Assembly (NCBI GenBank): GCA_028282905.1
Contig: JANQGW010000009.1
Location: 1-64,000, forward strand
DNA: 64,000 nucleotides
Direction of reading: 5' to 3'
From: Sedimentisphaerales bacterium
GTDB taxonomy: Bacteria; Planctomycetota; Phycisphaerae; Sedimentisphaerales; Anaerohalosphaeraceae
This document shows, in pieces, positions 46,671 to 58,110 of the stretch (position 1 is its first letter; every line of letters starts with the position of its first letter). The notes under the pieces are model-generated. The model was not told the origin of the DNA. It did not search any database and saw only the letters and a list, made by a program, of their open reading frames with translations. The position numbers and the translations under genes are program-made.

Positions 46671-48068
46671 TTAGAAAGGGGTTAAGTTTTTTGTTGTCAT
46701 AGCTGTTGCGACAAGCAGGATGGAAACGATTATTGCAGGGATATGACCGAAGCGGGCGAAGAGAGTTTGGCGGTTTCGGATGGGGATGTCGGCGATGACC
46801 AGGCCGTGGCCTTGTGTGTAATGGTTTCGTTTGGCGAGCATCTGTCCCCTGGGATTGATCACGGCACTGGTGCCGCAGGCGCCGCCGCGGGCGATTCCGA
46901 CATTGCACTCAATCGCGCGGGCGCGGACTGCCTGCAGGTGCGGGGTGTTAACCGTTCGCCAATCCATCGTCGGGCACAATACGACGCCCGCTTTCATTCG
47001 CCCGTAACGGCGTGTCAGCTGGCTGTAGTTGTCGTCATGGCAGATCAATACACCGACGGTCACGCCGTCAATCTCGACGGTTTGCAGATCGCCGTTGCCC
47101 TTGATGCCCGGTTCGAACGGCGTCTTGTAGGTTTTGGTATATTCGCAAACAATCTTGCCTTCCGGATTCATAAAGAACACCCGGTTGGCGTCGAGCGACA
47201 AATTGAAATAGCCCACCACCAGCCAGAGATTATTCGCACGGGCAACTTTGCCGAACCGTTCCAGCCATTCCGCCCGGTCATGGCCGGCGATGTAAAAACC
47301 CATTTCGCCGGTGTTGAAAACTTGGGCGCCTTTGCTGGCGGCCTCGCGGGCCGGGGCGGCGAACAGGGTTTCAAAACCGCTTTCACTGTGCGGGTCGATC
47401 TCGGCTTCTTTGTCGCTGAACACCCAGCCGGCCGCGGCGACACGCAGCGTATCGGCTGGCTTTTCAAGCCAGATGGCAGAGTTGATGACCACAAGAACAA
47501 GCAGCAGGGCGGTGGCGGCTATTTTTAGTGTTTTGTGTTGTTCCGGCCGGGCGATCCAATGTGCCGCCAATCCTTGTGCGCTTGCGATGACAAACAGTAC
47601 ACCACTGATACCGGTAATGGAGATAAACTGAATGGCAAGCGGAACCGCCGACCAGCTTCGCGCAAATGACTGGGCCAGTCCCCAGATGGGCACGACGGTG
47701 TAGTTAACCCAGTCCAGCAGCAGCCACGCAGCGCCGATCGCCAGCGGTCCGGCGATTGGGTGTTTCGGCAAAAGAAAAGCGATGGACACACAGAGTGCCA
47801 GCAGCAAAATCATCATCCACAGCAAAAGAATTACCGTGACCGGCAGCGGCATACACAAATAAATCATCTGCGGCAGGGCATAGGCCAGTCCCATATAAAA
47901 ACCGCTCAATAATACCGGCAGGAATCGCCGTTCCCGTAAAATCAAAACCATCAGCGGTACGAGTGCAAACGCCTGCAAGATACACACCGACCCCCAGAAT
48001 TGCCCCGCAACCAGCAGTAAACCTCCTGCCAGTCCCGCCAAACGATAACGATGCAAATTTGCCTTCAT
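46671..48068 (-). CDS. Apolipoprotein N-acyltransferase-like protein
   Basis: Lnt adds the third acyl chain to lipoproteins in the inner membrane. ATG 48068 (AAAGGGG upstream) gives 465 residues; the frame could extend upstream to 48323 but overlaps the next gene. About six membrane helices fill residues 1-190, then a carbon-nitrogen hydrolase domain: Glu in FNTGEMGFYIAG, Lys in EYTKTYKTPFEPG and the nucleophile Cys in VGVLICHDDNYSQL, giving the Glu-Lys-Cys triad. Two helices at the C-terminus follow. This is the last gene of the minus-strand envelope operon. It could acylate lipoproteins or act on another substrate. Confidence 0.85.
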   Translation of the reverse strand: MKANLHRYRLAGLAGGLLLVAGQFWGSVCILQAFALVPLMVLILRERRFLPVLLSGFYMGLAYALPQMIYLCMPLPVTVILLLWMMILLLALCVSIAFLLPKHPIAGPLAIGAAWLLLDWVNYTVVPIWGLAQSFARSWSAVPLAIQFISITGISGVLFVIASAQGLAAHWIARPEQHKTLKIAATALLLVLVVINSAIWLEKPADTLRVAAAGWVFSDKEAEIDPHSESGFETLFAAPAREAASKGAQVFNTGEMGFYIAGHDRAEWLERFGKVARANNLWLVVGYFNLSLDANRVFFMNPEGKIVCEYTKTYKTPFEPGIKGNGDLQTVEIDGVTVGVLICHDDNYSQLTRRYGRMKAGVVLCPTMDWRTVNTPHLQAVRARAIECNVGIARGGACGTSAVINPRGQMLAKRNHYTQGHGLVIADIPIRNRQTLFARFGHIPAIIVSILLVATAMTTKNLTPF

Positions 48069-48112
48069 AATAACGCCCCTTTCTCCCCCAATTCTACGAT
48101 GATAGTATATGA

Positions 48113-49060
48113 TTAGTGCGTATAAACTCGGATCATTTCCTGCAGGTACAGTCGGCGGATGGCGTCGTGGCCTCGTAGATTCGGGTCTTCCAGGATTGGC
48201 GCATACCAGAAATGCGGATCGTTTTTGTGATAATGTTTTCGCCACGGCTCGTCGCAGTGAATCCCGTGGCCGAGGAATTCCGAGTGAATATCCACCAGAT
48301 GCACATTTGGATATTTTTCGCATATTTCAGCAATCTTTTCATTCGCTAGTCCCAGTACCTTGACGCAATCTTTCCATCGGTGCATCATCATCGTCTGCGG
48401 ATCGCCGACACCGTCGGTCGGGTCGTAGATATTGGCCAGAAAGATGTCGCAACCGCCGGGAAATTTTGTGTTGATGCCGCCGATCAGCTCCTCCAGCCGC
48501 CCTCTGAGCAGTTCGCACCACTCGGTCGCCTGCTCATACGTGCATCCGTACATCGCATCGTGCTGCGGCTCGCTCCGGCCGTAGTCGTGGATCAGGTCAT
48601 TGCCGCCGGAGGTCAATGCGACGATGCCGTAGATGCTCTCGTCATAGCGATCAATCCGCGGCAATTGATCGTCAATATGCTGCTGCGAGACAGTGTAATC
48701 AACCGCAACATTGCGTTTTGTGAGCGTCGGAAAAACGCTTGCCAGATCCCGGCCTGTCATATCCGAGTACTTGCCATTATTGTTGTGTGCCAACAGGTCA
48801 AAATAGGTCAGTCCGCCCGGCGCCCCATAGCCGCGGGTGATACTGTCGCCGACGCCCAGCAGGACCACCGGCCGTTCCATCCACTGGTTGCTGAATGGTT
48901 CAGCGGCAATGGCCGGTCCCGCCGGCCCGGTCCCCATTGGCCGGACGCGAACCACATTGTAAAGCCGGCAACCCACATACCCGACAAACAGGCCGATGAT
49001 CAGCACACACAGCAGAACCATCCGCCACCGAAACTGATACCATTTTGTCTTCCGTTTCAT
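48113..49060 (-). CDS. SGNH/GDSL hydrolase 1
   Basis: Membrane-anchored serine esterase-like protein: one N-terminal helix (about 14-35), then an SGNH domain with block I GVGDSITRGYG (nucleophile Ser), block III SGGNDLIHDYG and a C-terminal Asp and His near EDPNLRGHDAIRRL. 315 residues; AAGGGAGG precedes ATG 49060. In a lipid or cell-envelope operon it may deacylate a polymer or lipid, but the substrate is unknown. Confidence 0.83.
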   Translation of the reverse strand: MKRKTKWYQFRWRMVLLCVLIIGLFVGYVGCRLYNVVRVRPMGTGPAGPAIAAEPFSNQWMERPVVLLGVGDSITRGYGAPGGLTYFDLLAHNNNGKYSDMTGRDLASVFPTLTKRNVAVDYTVSQQHIDDQLPRIDRYDESIYGIVALTSGGNDLIHDYGRSEPQHDAMYGCTYEQATEWCELLRGRLEELIGGINTKFPGGCDIFLANIYDPTDGVGDPQTMMMHRWKDCVKVLGLANEKIAEICEKYPNVHLVDIHSEFLGHGIHCDEPWRKHYHKNDPHFWYAPILEDPNLRGHDAIRRLYLQEMIRVYTH

Positions 49061-49120
49061 AACAAACCTCCCTTCGTTAGAATAAAGTATGGATAATTAC
49101 ATCGCTCTCAGGCGATTTTC

Positions 49121-49996
49121 CTATTCAATTTGTAAAAGACCATAGAGTTTTTGCGCCATCAACTCATGACCTTTGGCCGTTAAATGCATTCCGTCCGATG
49201 TTGTACCTTGAGCACTGAATACACCGGCCAGTACTGATTTCGGGATCAGGTCAATATGATACTTTCCGGCCAGTTTTCTCTGGATTCTGCCGTAGGGGTA
49301 ATAGTGCGGAAGTAGCGGAAGTTCCATCCAGACAACTTTATGCCCACTCGCGCAGAGTTTTCTCAGTAGGGCTTCTGAATCGTTCTTAAATTTGCCAAGG
49401 TCATTACGATTCAGCAGGTCATTGCCGCCAATTTCAAGGAGAACCAATCCCGTTTCTGCCGGTACCTGCGTGAGTTGTCTTTCGAATGCGGAATTAACCG
49501 TTGCTCCGGCACGGGAAAGATTGATCGTCGGAGTACCGATTTGTTCCGAAAGTTGTTTAGGCCAGGTCATTTCATTTTGATTGCCAAGCCCTGCGCTGAT
49601 CGAGTCACCGATGACTACGATAGGCTTGTTCTTTTCGACGTCGATTGTTTTGCAGAAATGTCGCGGCAACTCCAGGAATATTATAATAAGGCAGAATAAA
49701 ACAAACAGTCCGCCAATGCAAGTTTTGAATGGACCGGAAAGGCACTGGATGTGACAAAGAATATACAGAGCCAAGCCGCTTATATAAAATATTGGATGCA
49801 GCGGTGTTGCTGAAAGGATAATTATCGCTATTGATATAAGAGACAGTAGTTGGAGTGTGACTCGTTTTCGTATTGATTTAACAAGATGAGCCACTCCTGC
49901 TGAAATAGTCAACAGAGTCATCCCGACAAAGAACAGCTTTCCTCCGGCACAAAACCAAATCAGTGATTCAAACGTGATATTCCCTGTGAGCAGCAT
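49121..49996 (-). CDS. SGNH/GDSL hydrolase 2 with N-terminal membrane part
   Basis: 291 residues: about four membrane helices in the first 115 residues, then an SGNH hydrolase with VVIGDSISAGLG, LLEIGGNDLLNR and the C-terminal SDGMHLTAKGHELMA carrying Asp and His. Its ATG shares one base with the stop of the alpha/beta hydrolase upstream (TAATG), so the two are translationally coupled. It differs in layout from the other SGNH protein in the operon. Confidence 0.83.
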   Translation of the reverse strand: MLLTGNITFESLIWFCAGGKLFFVGMTLLTISAGVAHLVKSIRKRVTLQLLSLISIAIIILSATPLHPIFYISGLALYILCHIQCLSGPFKTCIGGLFVLFCLIIIFLELPRHFCKTIDVEKNKPIVVIGDSISAGLGNQNEMTWPKQLSEQIGTPTINLSRAGATVNSAFERQLTQVPAETGLVLLEIGGNDLLNRNDLGKFKNDSEALLRKLCASGHKVVWMELPLLPHYYPYGRIQRKLAGKYHIDLIPKSVLAGVFSAQGTTSDGMHLTAKGHELMAQKLYGLLQIE

Positions 49997-50814
49997 TATT
50001 GCGCTCCATCTGTCTTTTGATTCTTTTCAATCAAATTTTGGAAGTCATTGAGATGCTTCCAGTAATTATTTCCGGCGGTGTTTAGCAGATTGTTGTGGCC
50101 GGCGCGGGGTACCCAGTAGTGCATTTTGGGTTCGGCGGCGGTGTCGTAGAGCTTTTGGCCGTGCCAGGGGGCGACGATGCGGTCGTTTTGGCCGTGGATG
50201 ACCAGCAGCGGGCAGTCGATATTGTTGATTCTGCTCAGGTTGTTGTATTTGTCGAACGGCAGGATCGGCCATCGCGTTCGCACGCGAAATGCCGAGACAA
50301 ACGGGCTCTCCAGGATTAGTCCGCCGACCGGCTGTTTTGCCGCCAGCCAAACTGACGGCCCCGAGCCGACAGAGCGGCCGTGGACGATGATTTTTTGCGG
50401 ATCAACCTTCTTTTCATCGACCAAGAATCCATACGCCGCGGCGATATCACGATAAGTATTCTTTTCGGAAGGTCTGCCGTCGCTGAGACCGTAGCCGCGG
50501 TAGTCATATCCGAGAATGCCAAATCCTTCCAGTCGATACTGCTGAAAAAATCCGCGATTAAAGCCAATGTCTTCAGCGTTACCGTGGCTGAACAGTACGA
50601 CAAACTCTCCATCTGCCGCCGGGAGGTAATAGGCTGCGATCTGCTGGTCGTTTTCCACGGGGATTTTCACCAGATGCGAGGAAGCCCTATAGGAGGGAGA
50701 CGGCGGATAAAAAATCATCGAATCCACACACGAATAAAACAGTACCGGAAGAATCAAAAGCAGTATAACATTAAATAACCGCCGTCGCCTGCTGATGTTA
50801 TTCTTATTCTTCAT
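49996..50814 (-). CDS. Alpha/beta hydrolase, membrane-anchored
   Basis: 272 residues with a lipoprotein-like signal (lipobox-like VLFYSC near 23-28) and an alpha/beta-hydrolase domain of the BEM46/ABHD17 type: oxyanion LFSHGNAEDIG, nucleophile elbow GRSVGSG, Asp in HGQNDRIVAP, and His in RAGHNNLL. A strong AAGGAGG precedes ATG 50814. The upstream gene overlaps by 11 bases. The substrate may be an acyl ester in the envelope. Confidence 0.85.
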   Translation of the reverse strand: MKNKNNISRRRRLFNVILLLILPVLFYSCVDSMIFYPPSPSYRASSHLVKIPVENDQQIAAYYLPAADGEFVVLFSHGNAEDIGFNRGFFQQYRLEGFGILGYDYRGYGLSDGRPSEKNTYRDIAAAYGFLVDEKKVDPQKIIVHGRSVGSGPSVWLAAKQPVGGLILESPFVSAFRVRTRWPILPFDKYNNLSRINNIDCPLLVIHGQNDRIVAPWHGQKLYDTAAEPKMHYWVPRAGHNNLLNTAGNNYWKHLNDFQNLIEKNQKTDGAQ

Positions 50815-51922
50815 TTTTTGTGACCTCCTTAAGGATATTAGAATTCAATACAACAACCGGGCTGGTGCCTTTTGTTAATTGTGTAATCTCGCCTGTCGGA
50901 TGCGAATATAGACAGATTTGCGGCCCCATTTGAAAGACGACTTCGTCGCCCGGCAAAACTGTTGCCGACCGCACATACCATTGGGCGAAGGGCGTTTCCA
51001 GATTGATGTAATAACGCTCTTTCGTTTTTGCGTTCCGAAGAATCAGTCCGCCTGCCGCCCAGAATGCTGTACTGACTTCCCAGGCCTGCTGGTCTTGTGA
51101 CCTGTAATCAATGGCTTCGGTTTCAACCATCTGATGTTCTTCAATGTTGAGGACATGTCGAAAAGACTCCGGCAGCACATTTTCTTTGACGACGATGCGG
51201 TCGATTTGTCGCTCTACATAGAAATCTTCCAAGCAACTGACACAAAGATTGATTCCCGTTTCCGATGACTGCAAGTAAAGTTTCATCAGTTCGGCTTTGT
51301 TTGGCGTATCGAATATTTTTTGCCGGTCGCTGCCGTCCAGCCGCATTTCATAGACGTTTTTATCTTCGCCAAGGAAATACAGTGTGGCTTCCGGGTTTTG
51401 TGTCTCCAGCGTTTGGACGATGGTCGTATTTCGAAAAAGGCTGTCATAACTGCAGCCCCAATACCAGTAAAAGATGGCCCCATAGGAAAGGGTTTGGATG
51501 ATGACCGAAGCGATCAGCGTGCGAACTATCGCTTGTTTTGTTTTCTGCATCATGATATAGATAAAGGGCAATTCCGCGATGATGGTAAATAGAAAGGCCG
51601 TTGCGTATGCCATCCAGATAAACCGCTGAATCTCATAGAGGCCTATCGAGCGTTCGATAAGCGGTTCTACATTTTCCAGTATCCCGGCTCCCAGCAAGGC
51701 GGTGACATAATTGGCCAGAATCATGATCCCGATGGATTGCAGCTTTGGCCGGCGGAAAATAAATCCCAAAAGCAGCCCCTCGGCAATGCCGATGAATAGG
51801 TTGCCGATCGCCAGGTGAAAGAAGCCCGCCCACATCAGCGGCGTCCCGGCGTTGGCATAAGCGGTTTCGACAAATATCCCCGAGATCATCAGCAAAATGA
51901 GCAGTTTCATTCGTCGCCGCAT
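50804..51922 (-). CDS. Hypothetical membrane protein with extracytoplasmic beta domain
   Basis: I do not recognise it. 372 residues: a signal-like first helix (about 6-22), about four more membrane helices up to residue 155, then a 200-residue part with short beta strands (YEMRLDGSDRQKIFD, with a WD-like feel) that should face the periplasm. GAAAGGAGG precedes ATG 51922. It is first in the minus-strand envelope operon and overlaps the alpha/beta hydrolase gene by 11 bases. A dyad similar to the one before marR lies 31 bases upstream. Confidence 0.65.
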   Translation of the reverse strand: MRRRMKLLILLMISGIFVETAYANAGTPLMWAGFFHLAIGNLFIGIAEGLLLGFIFRRPKLQSIGIMILANYVTALLGAGILENVEPLIERSIGLYEIQRFIWMAYATAFLFTIIAELPFIYIMMQKTKQAIVRTLIASVIIQTLSYGAIFYWYWGCSYDSLFRNTTIVQTLETQNPEATLYFLGEDKNVYEMRLDGSDRQKIFDTPNKAELMKLYLQSSETGINLCVSCLEDFYVERQIDRIVVKENVLPESFRHVLNIEEHQMVETEAIDYRSQDQQAWEVSTAFWAAGGLILRNAKTKERYYINLETPFAQWYVRSATVLPGDEVVFQMGPQICLYSHPTGEITQLTKGTSPVVVLNSNILKEVTKNEE

Positions 51923-51952
51923 ATCCGGCCTCCTTTCTGTCTATCTATATAT

Positions 51953-51968
51953 AGTTTATATATGTACT
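51953..51968. promoter_or_regulatory. Candidate MarR operator before the envelope operon
   Basis: agtttatatatgtact is an imperfect dyad (AGT-x-x-ATATAT-x-x-ACT), 31 bases before the start codon. It shares gtttatatat with the site before marR. Confidence 0.45.
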
Positions 51969-52046
51969 ATTTGTTCAAAAAATATTAACTCTTTCTGTTC
52001 GTCCTTTCATTACCGTTCTGGATGCCGGACAAGAGCGGCATGACAA

Positions 52047-52520
52047 TCAACAGTTGTCTTTCAATTTCTCACGGATTTTATTGCAGGCTTTGATGAGGGC
52101 TTTTTGGTCGGCTTTGCTTAGAACGCTCATGATCTTTTGGACCTCGACGCCGTAGGCGGGATCGGCTTTTTCGAGCAGTTTGGCGCCTTTGGCGGTCAGT
52201 TGGATCATGTTGTACCGTCGGTCCGCCGCGGCGGTGCGCTGGACCATGCCTGCTTTTTCCAGTCGGTCCACCAGTCCGGTCACATTGGCCCGGTTGACCA
52301 TCATCATCTCGCTAAGCCGAGCCTGGCTGAGGCCTTCGGTGCCGCCGTGATGGCGAAGCATCATCATCAGGTTAAACTGCACATCAGTCAGCCCGAACGG
52401 GGCGAAAAACTCCGCGGCGTGCTTTTTCAAAGCAATCGTCGTATAATAAAGCCCCAGCAGCGCCTCATGCTCGGTGCTGATCAGCTCTTTACTCAGTTTC
52501 AGTTCTTCTTTTAAGCCCAC
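52047..52520 (-). CDS. MarR family transcriptional regulator
   Basis: 157 residues with the winged helix-turn-helix of MarR: recognition helix LSEMMMVNRANVTGLVDRLE and wing with DRRYNMIQLTAKG. GTG 52520 follows GGAGG by six bases. Such dimers repress nearby genes and respond to small phenolic or lipid ligands. It probably regulates itself and the envelope operon, whose start is 124 bases away, because similar dyad sites precede both. Confidence 0.9.
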   Translation of the reverse strand: MGLKEELKLSKELISTEHEALLGLYYTTIALKKHAAEFFAPFGLTDVQFNLMMMLRHHGGTEGLSQARLSEMMMVNRANVTGLVDRLEKAGMVQRTAAADRRYNMIQLTAKGAKLLEKADPAYGVEVQKIMSVLSKADQKALIKACNKIREKLKDNC

Positions 52521-52574
52521 GGTTAACCTCCAGCAGTGGTTATGCCCGCTAAAAAGGGAATTGATGATTTATAT

Positions 52575-52590
52575 TGTTTATATATTAACT
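52575..52590. promoter_or_regulatory. Candidate MarR operator before marR
   Basis: tgtttatatattaact is a near-perfect dyad (GTT-x-ATATAT-x-AAC), 55 bases before the marR start, in an AT-rich promoter region. Confidence 0.5.
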
Positions 52591-52652
52591 ATACATCTAT
52601 ACACTGTCGATGTCAAGCGGATGTGCGGCCAATTTTTAGGAAATTGTGAAAA

Positions 52653-53351
52653 TTATTCGTCCGGATCAGGTTCTTGCTGCTGCTGGCGTTTGGCTTGCAT
52701 GTCGAGTTGGTAGATATAGCGTTGGGAGCGGAAGACGATGATGCAGATCATCAGCCAGAAGGCGATGAAGATGTAAACCAAACTTTTTTCGAGCCAGCCG
52801 GTGCCGAAAAGGGTGATGACTGTATTAATTATCATAAAATACAGCCGCATTTCGGTCGGGCCGGTGCCTAAATAGGTAATTTTGAACTCGTTGGTGGCGC
52901 CGAAGCCCAGAAACGAGTTGACCATCAGGCACCCCATGCCCAGCGACATGAACCACATCAATTTATTGTGCAGGCCGTCGAACAGGAACGACCAGCCGAT
53001 AAACACCGCGCACATAAACACAAAGTCCAGGAAGTGATCCATATAAAAGCCCCATTTGACCAGCCCTTCGTTGCGGTCACGGCCGATGGCTCCGTCAAAA
53101 CAGTCCGTAAACCACTGCAGAAAAATCATCAGCGACGACAGCCAGAGCCAGTGCAGATTATCCGTTGCCCCGGCCAGCATTCCAAAGCCAATGACGCCCA
53201 GGCTCCATGGCACCGTCAGCATGGTGAGCTGCCACGACTTAACCCATTGCGGAAACTTCGGCGCCAGCCACAGGATAAACCGCTTCTCATGCGGGGCCAG
53301 CAGCGTTTTCATTGGTGCCTTCTTGTCACAGCCTTTTGTGTCGTCAGCCAT
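52653..53351 (-). CDS. CDP-alcohol phosphatidyltransferase family protein
   Basis: Membrane enzyme that moves a phosphatidyl group from CDP-diacylglycerol to an alcohol. ATG 53351 (AGGAGA upstream) gives 232 residues with six or so helices; the catalytic block DCFDGAIGRDRNEGLVKWG continuing FYMDHFLD fits D-x2-D-G-x2-(A/G)-R-x8-G-x3-D-x3-D. The acceptor alcohol cannot be told from sequence. The C-terminus is a Gln-rich tail. It lies upstream of marR and could be part of the same regulon. Confidence 0.82.
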   Translation of the reverse strand: MADDTKGCDKKAPMKTLLAPHEKRFILWLAPKFPQWVKSWQLTMLTVPWSLGVIGFGMLAGATDNLHWLWLSSLMIFLQWFTDCFDGAIGRDRNEGLVKWGFYMDHFLDFVFMCAVFIGWSFLFDGLHNKLMWFMSLGMGCLMVNSFLGFGATNEFKITYLGTGPTEMRLYFMIINTVITLFGTGWLEKSLVYIFIAFWLMICIIVFRSQRYIYQLDMQAKRQQQQEPDPDE

Positions 53352-53386
53352 TGCTTTCTCCTGAATAGACCTTCTGTTACAGGGGC

Positions 53387-53550
53387 TAGAGCATGTCAAG
53401 AAATGCTGCAGCCGCTTATGCCTACTGCGGCTTCGCCCGGCGTCGTTGAAAATACTCGCCTATGAATAGCATAGGCTGCGTTTTTCGCCTTGCCGGACTC
53501 GTCCTCGTGACGGCCTAAGCAGCCACATCTTTGTTACTTGAAATGCTCTA
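53387..53550. mobile_element. MITE-like palindromic element flanked by TA
   Basis: The left end tagagcatgtcaag and the right end cttgaaatgctcta are imperfect inverted repeats, each ending in TA, about 160 bases apart. The interior is itself palindromic (cgcctatg - aatag - cataggc), so the whole could fold into one long hairpin. No coding frame is present. This is the layout of a non-autonomous element with TA target duplication. It lies just before the GH2 gene. Confidence 0.6.
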
Positions 53551-53569
53551 ATATCTTTATCATTGTTGA

Positions 53570-56821
<3,252 letters not shown>

Positions 56822-56850
56822 ACACCAATGGTTGAAAAGTGAAACACAGA

Positions 56851-56877
56851 TTTCGCTGATTTCGCTGATTTCGCTGA
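56851..56877. repeat. 9-bp tandem repeat (three units)
   Basis: tttcgctga occurs three times without change, just after the GH2 stop codon and before copy 5 of the dispersed element. Confidence 0.9.
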
Positions 56878-56895
56878 TTATTACTGAAAAAAATA

Positions 56896-56950
56896 GAATC
56901 GCCTGCGGCGATGGCTGTTTAAATAGATTCCTCACTTTGTTCGGAATGAC
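56896..56950. repeat. Two-hairpin dispersed element, copy 5
   Basis: Left stem atcgcc / ggcgat (56898-56912), spacer ggctgtttaaata, right part gattcctcactttgttcgga then atgac. It stands between the GH2 gene and the PLD-like gene and has the same orientation as copies 1, 2 and 4. Confidence 0.8.
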
Positions 56951-56981
56951 GGTTATGCGACAGTCGCAGAGTGACAAACGG

Positions 56982-57512
56982 CTATCGCAAGATGTCTTTG
57001 AAGTCGGCGCAGTAGTCTTTTCGGCCGCAATCGGTGCAGTGGGTTCCCATCCAAACTTGGTCGAACTGGTCGGCAATCGCGCCAACCATCTTGGGGTCGG
57101 TGGTGATGATACCGGACTCGAAATTGCGGCGTTTTTCGGATTTGGCACCCATGCCGGCACCAGTGAGGTTGGCGCTGCCGGTATAGGCGAAGCGGCCGTC
57201 AATGACCACGCACTTGAAATGCACGCGCGGACACAACAGACGCTCCATGCCCTCAATCAGTCGGGGGTAGCGGTCAAAATCGTCGCGGAAGGCCTTGCCG
57301 GGTTCTTTGGCGTGAATCAGGCGAATTGAGACCTGCCGCTTGATTAAATCCGACAGAATTTCAAGAAACGGAACCATCCGCCCTTTTTTATCAACGTGTA
57401 AATCCTTGAGGTCGCTGGTGCCAATCCATAGAAAATTTTCAGCGGCGGGCACTTCCTTGAGAAGTACCCGCTCGTAAATATCGCGATTCTGAATGAATTC
57501 GGTTTGTGCCAT
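56982..57512 (-). CDS. Single-HKD phospholipase D-like protein with Cys tail
   Basis: 176 residues from ATG 57512. One HKD motif is present: HFKCVVIDGRFAYTGSANLT (H-x-K-x4-D and GSAN), as in Nuc-type nucleases that dimerise to complete the site. The C-terminus has HCTDCGRKDYCADF, a Cys-x2-Cys-x5-Cys cluster that could hold zinc or an iron-sulfur group. It begins five bases after the upstream AhpD-like gene stops, so both are one operon. A possible role is DNA repair or degradation; not shown. Confidence 0.8.
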   Translation of the reverse strand: MAQTEFIQNRDIYERVLLKEVPAAENFLWIGTSDLKDLHVDKKGRMVPFLEILSDLIKRQVSIRLIHAKEPGKAFRDDFDRYPRLIEGMERLLCPRVHFKCVVIDGRFAYTGSANLTGAGMGAKSEKRRNFESGIITTDPKMVGAIADQFDQVWMGTHCTDCGRKDYCADFKDILR

Positions 57513-57517
57513 AGTCA

Positions 57518-57859
57518 CTATGATTCGCAAGCTTCCAGGGCTTCGATAACCTCCGGAATATGGGTGAAGGCGGGGCCGCCTGCCATGACCACGGCGACCT
57601 GGGCCGCTTCCAGGATTTCTTCTTTGGTGGCGCCTGCTTCCAGCGATTTCTTGACGTGGAGGAAGATGCAGGGTTTGCACCGCAGAGCCAAGCCGATGCC
57701 GAGAGCAATCAGTTCCTTTTCGCGGACGGCTAATTTGCCCTCGCCCATGATCTTGCCGAACATGCCTCCGAAACCGGCCATCATGTTCGGGGCTTGCTGT
57801 TTCATTTTTTCGGTATCAGCGGCAAACTTTTCGTAAAATGCTTTGACTTCATCGCTCAT
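57518..57859 (-). CDS. Carboxymuconolactone decarboxylase / AhpD-like protein
   Basis: 113 residues with the AhpD core: LALRCKPCIFLHVKKSLEAG holds the redox Cys-x2-Cys and the following His, and EEILEAAQVAVVMAGGPA matches the family helix. Such proteins reduce alkylhydroperoxides together with AhpC or act as decarboxylases; the role here is not known. AAAGGA precedes ATG 57859. Confidence 0.87.
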   Translation of the reverse strand: MSDEVKAFYEKFAADTEKMKQQAPNMMAGFGGMFGKIMGEGKLAVREKELIALGIGLALRCKPCIFLHVKKSLEAGATKEEILEAAQVAVVMAGGPAFTHIPEVIEALEACES

Positions 57860-57889
57860 GATGAATTCCTTTCTGATCTATTCATTTGT

Positions 57890-58105
57890 TCTCTTAAGAG
57901 TTATGTCGCCCCTGCCGGGGCTCAGCTCAGTAATGCGATAATCCGCTTTCCGGAGGCTTACGCCTCCGGCTACGAACATGTCGGGCCTACCGGCCCTGTA
58001 GAAAAAAACGTAAATCACTTAGGAGACTTATGACTCCGGTTACGAAACTATCAGGCCTTTCGGGTTTTTATGTCATTTAATCCAGTCGAAATTACCTTTT
58101 CACAA
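57890..58105. repeat. GC-rich hairpin-bearing spacer
   Basis: About 215 bases between the AhpD-like gene and the NAD(P)HX dehydratase gene (whose stop is 58111). Several short inverted repeats are visible: cccctgccgggg, ggaggcttacgcctcc and tcgggcctaccggcccta-like stretches. No coding frame. It resembles dispersed palindromic repeats of this group, but a single copy in this window cannot prove it. Confidence 0.45.
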
Positions 58106-58110
58106 GTTCC

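Noticed and set aside
46743-47528. Plus-strand open frame of 261 codons
   Set aside because: Antisense to the Lnt-like gene, whose triad and helices are clear on the other strand.
52005-52046. Further copy of the dispersed element (gttctggatgccgg then gcggcatgaca)
   Set aside because: Only a short resemblance; lacks the TTTAAATA spacer and the left hairpin.
56851-56877. Start of a CRISPR array
   Set aside because: Only three 9-base units without spacers; it is a simple tandem repeat.
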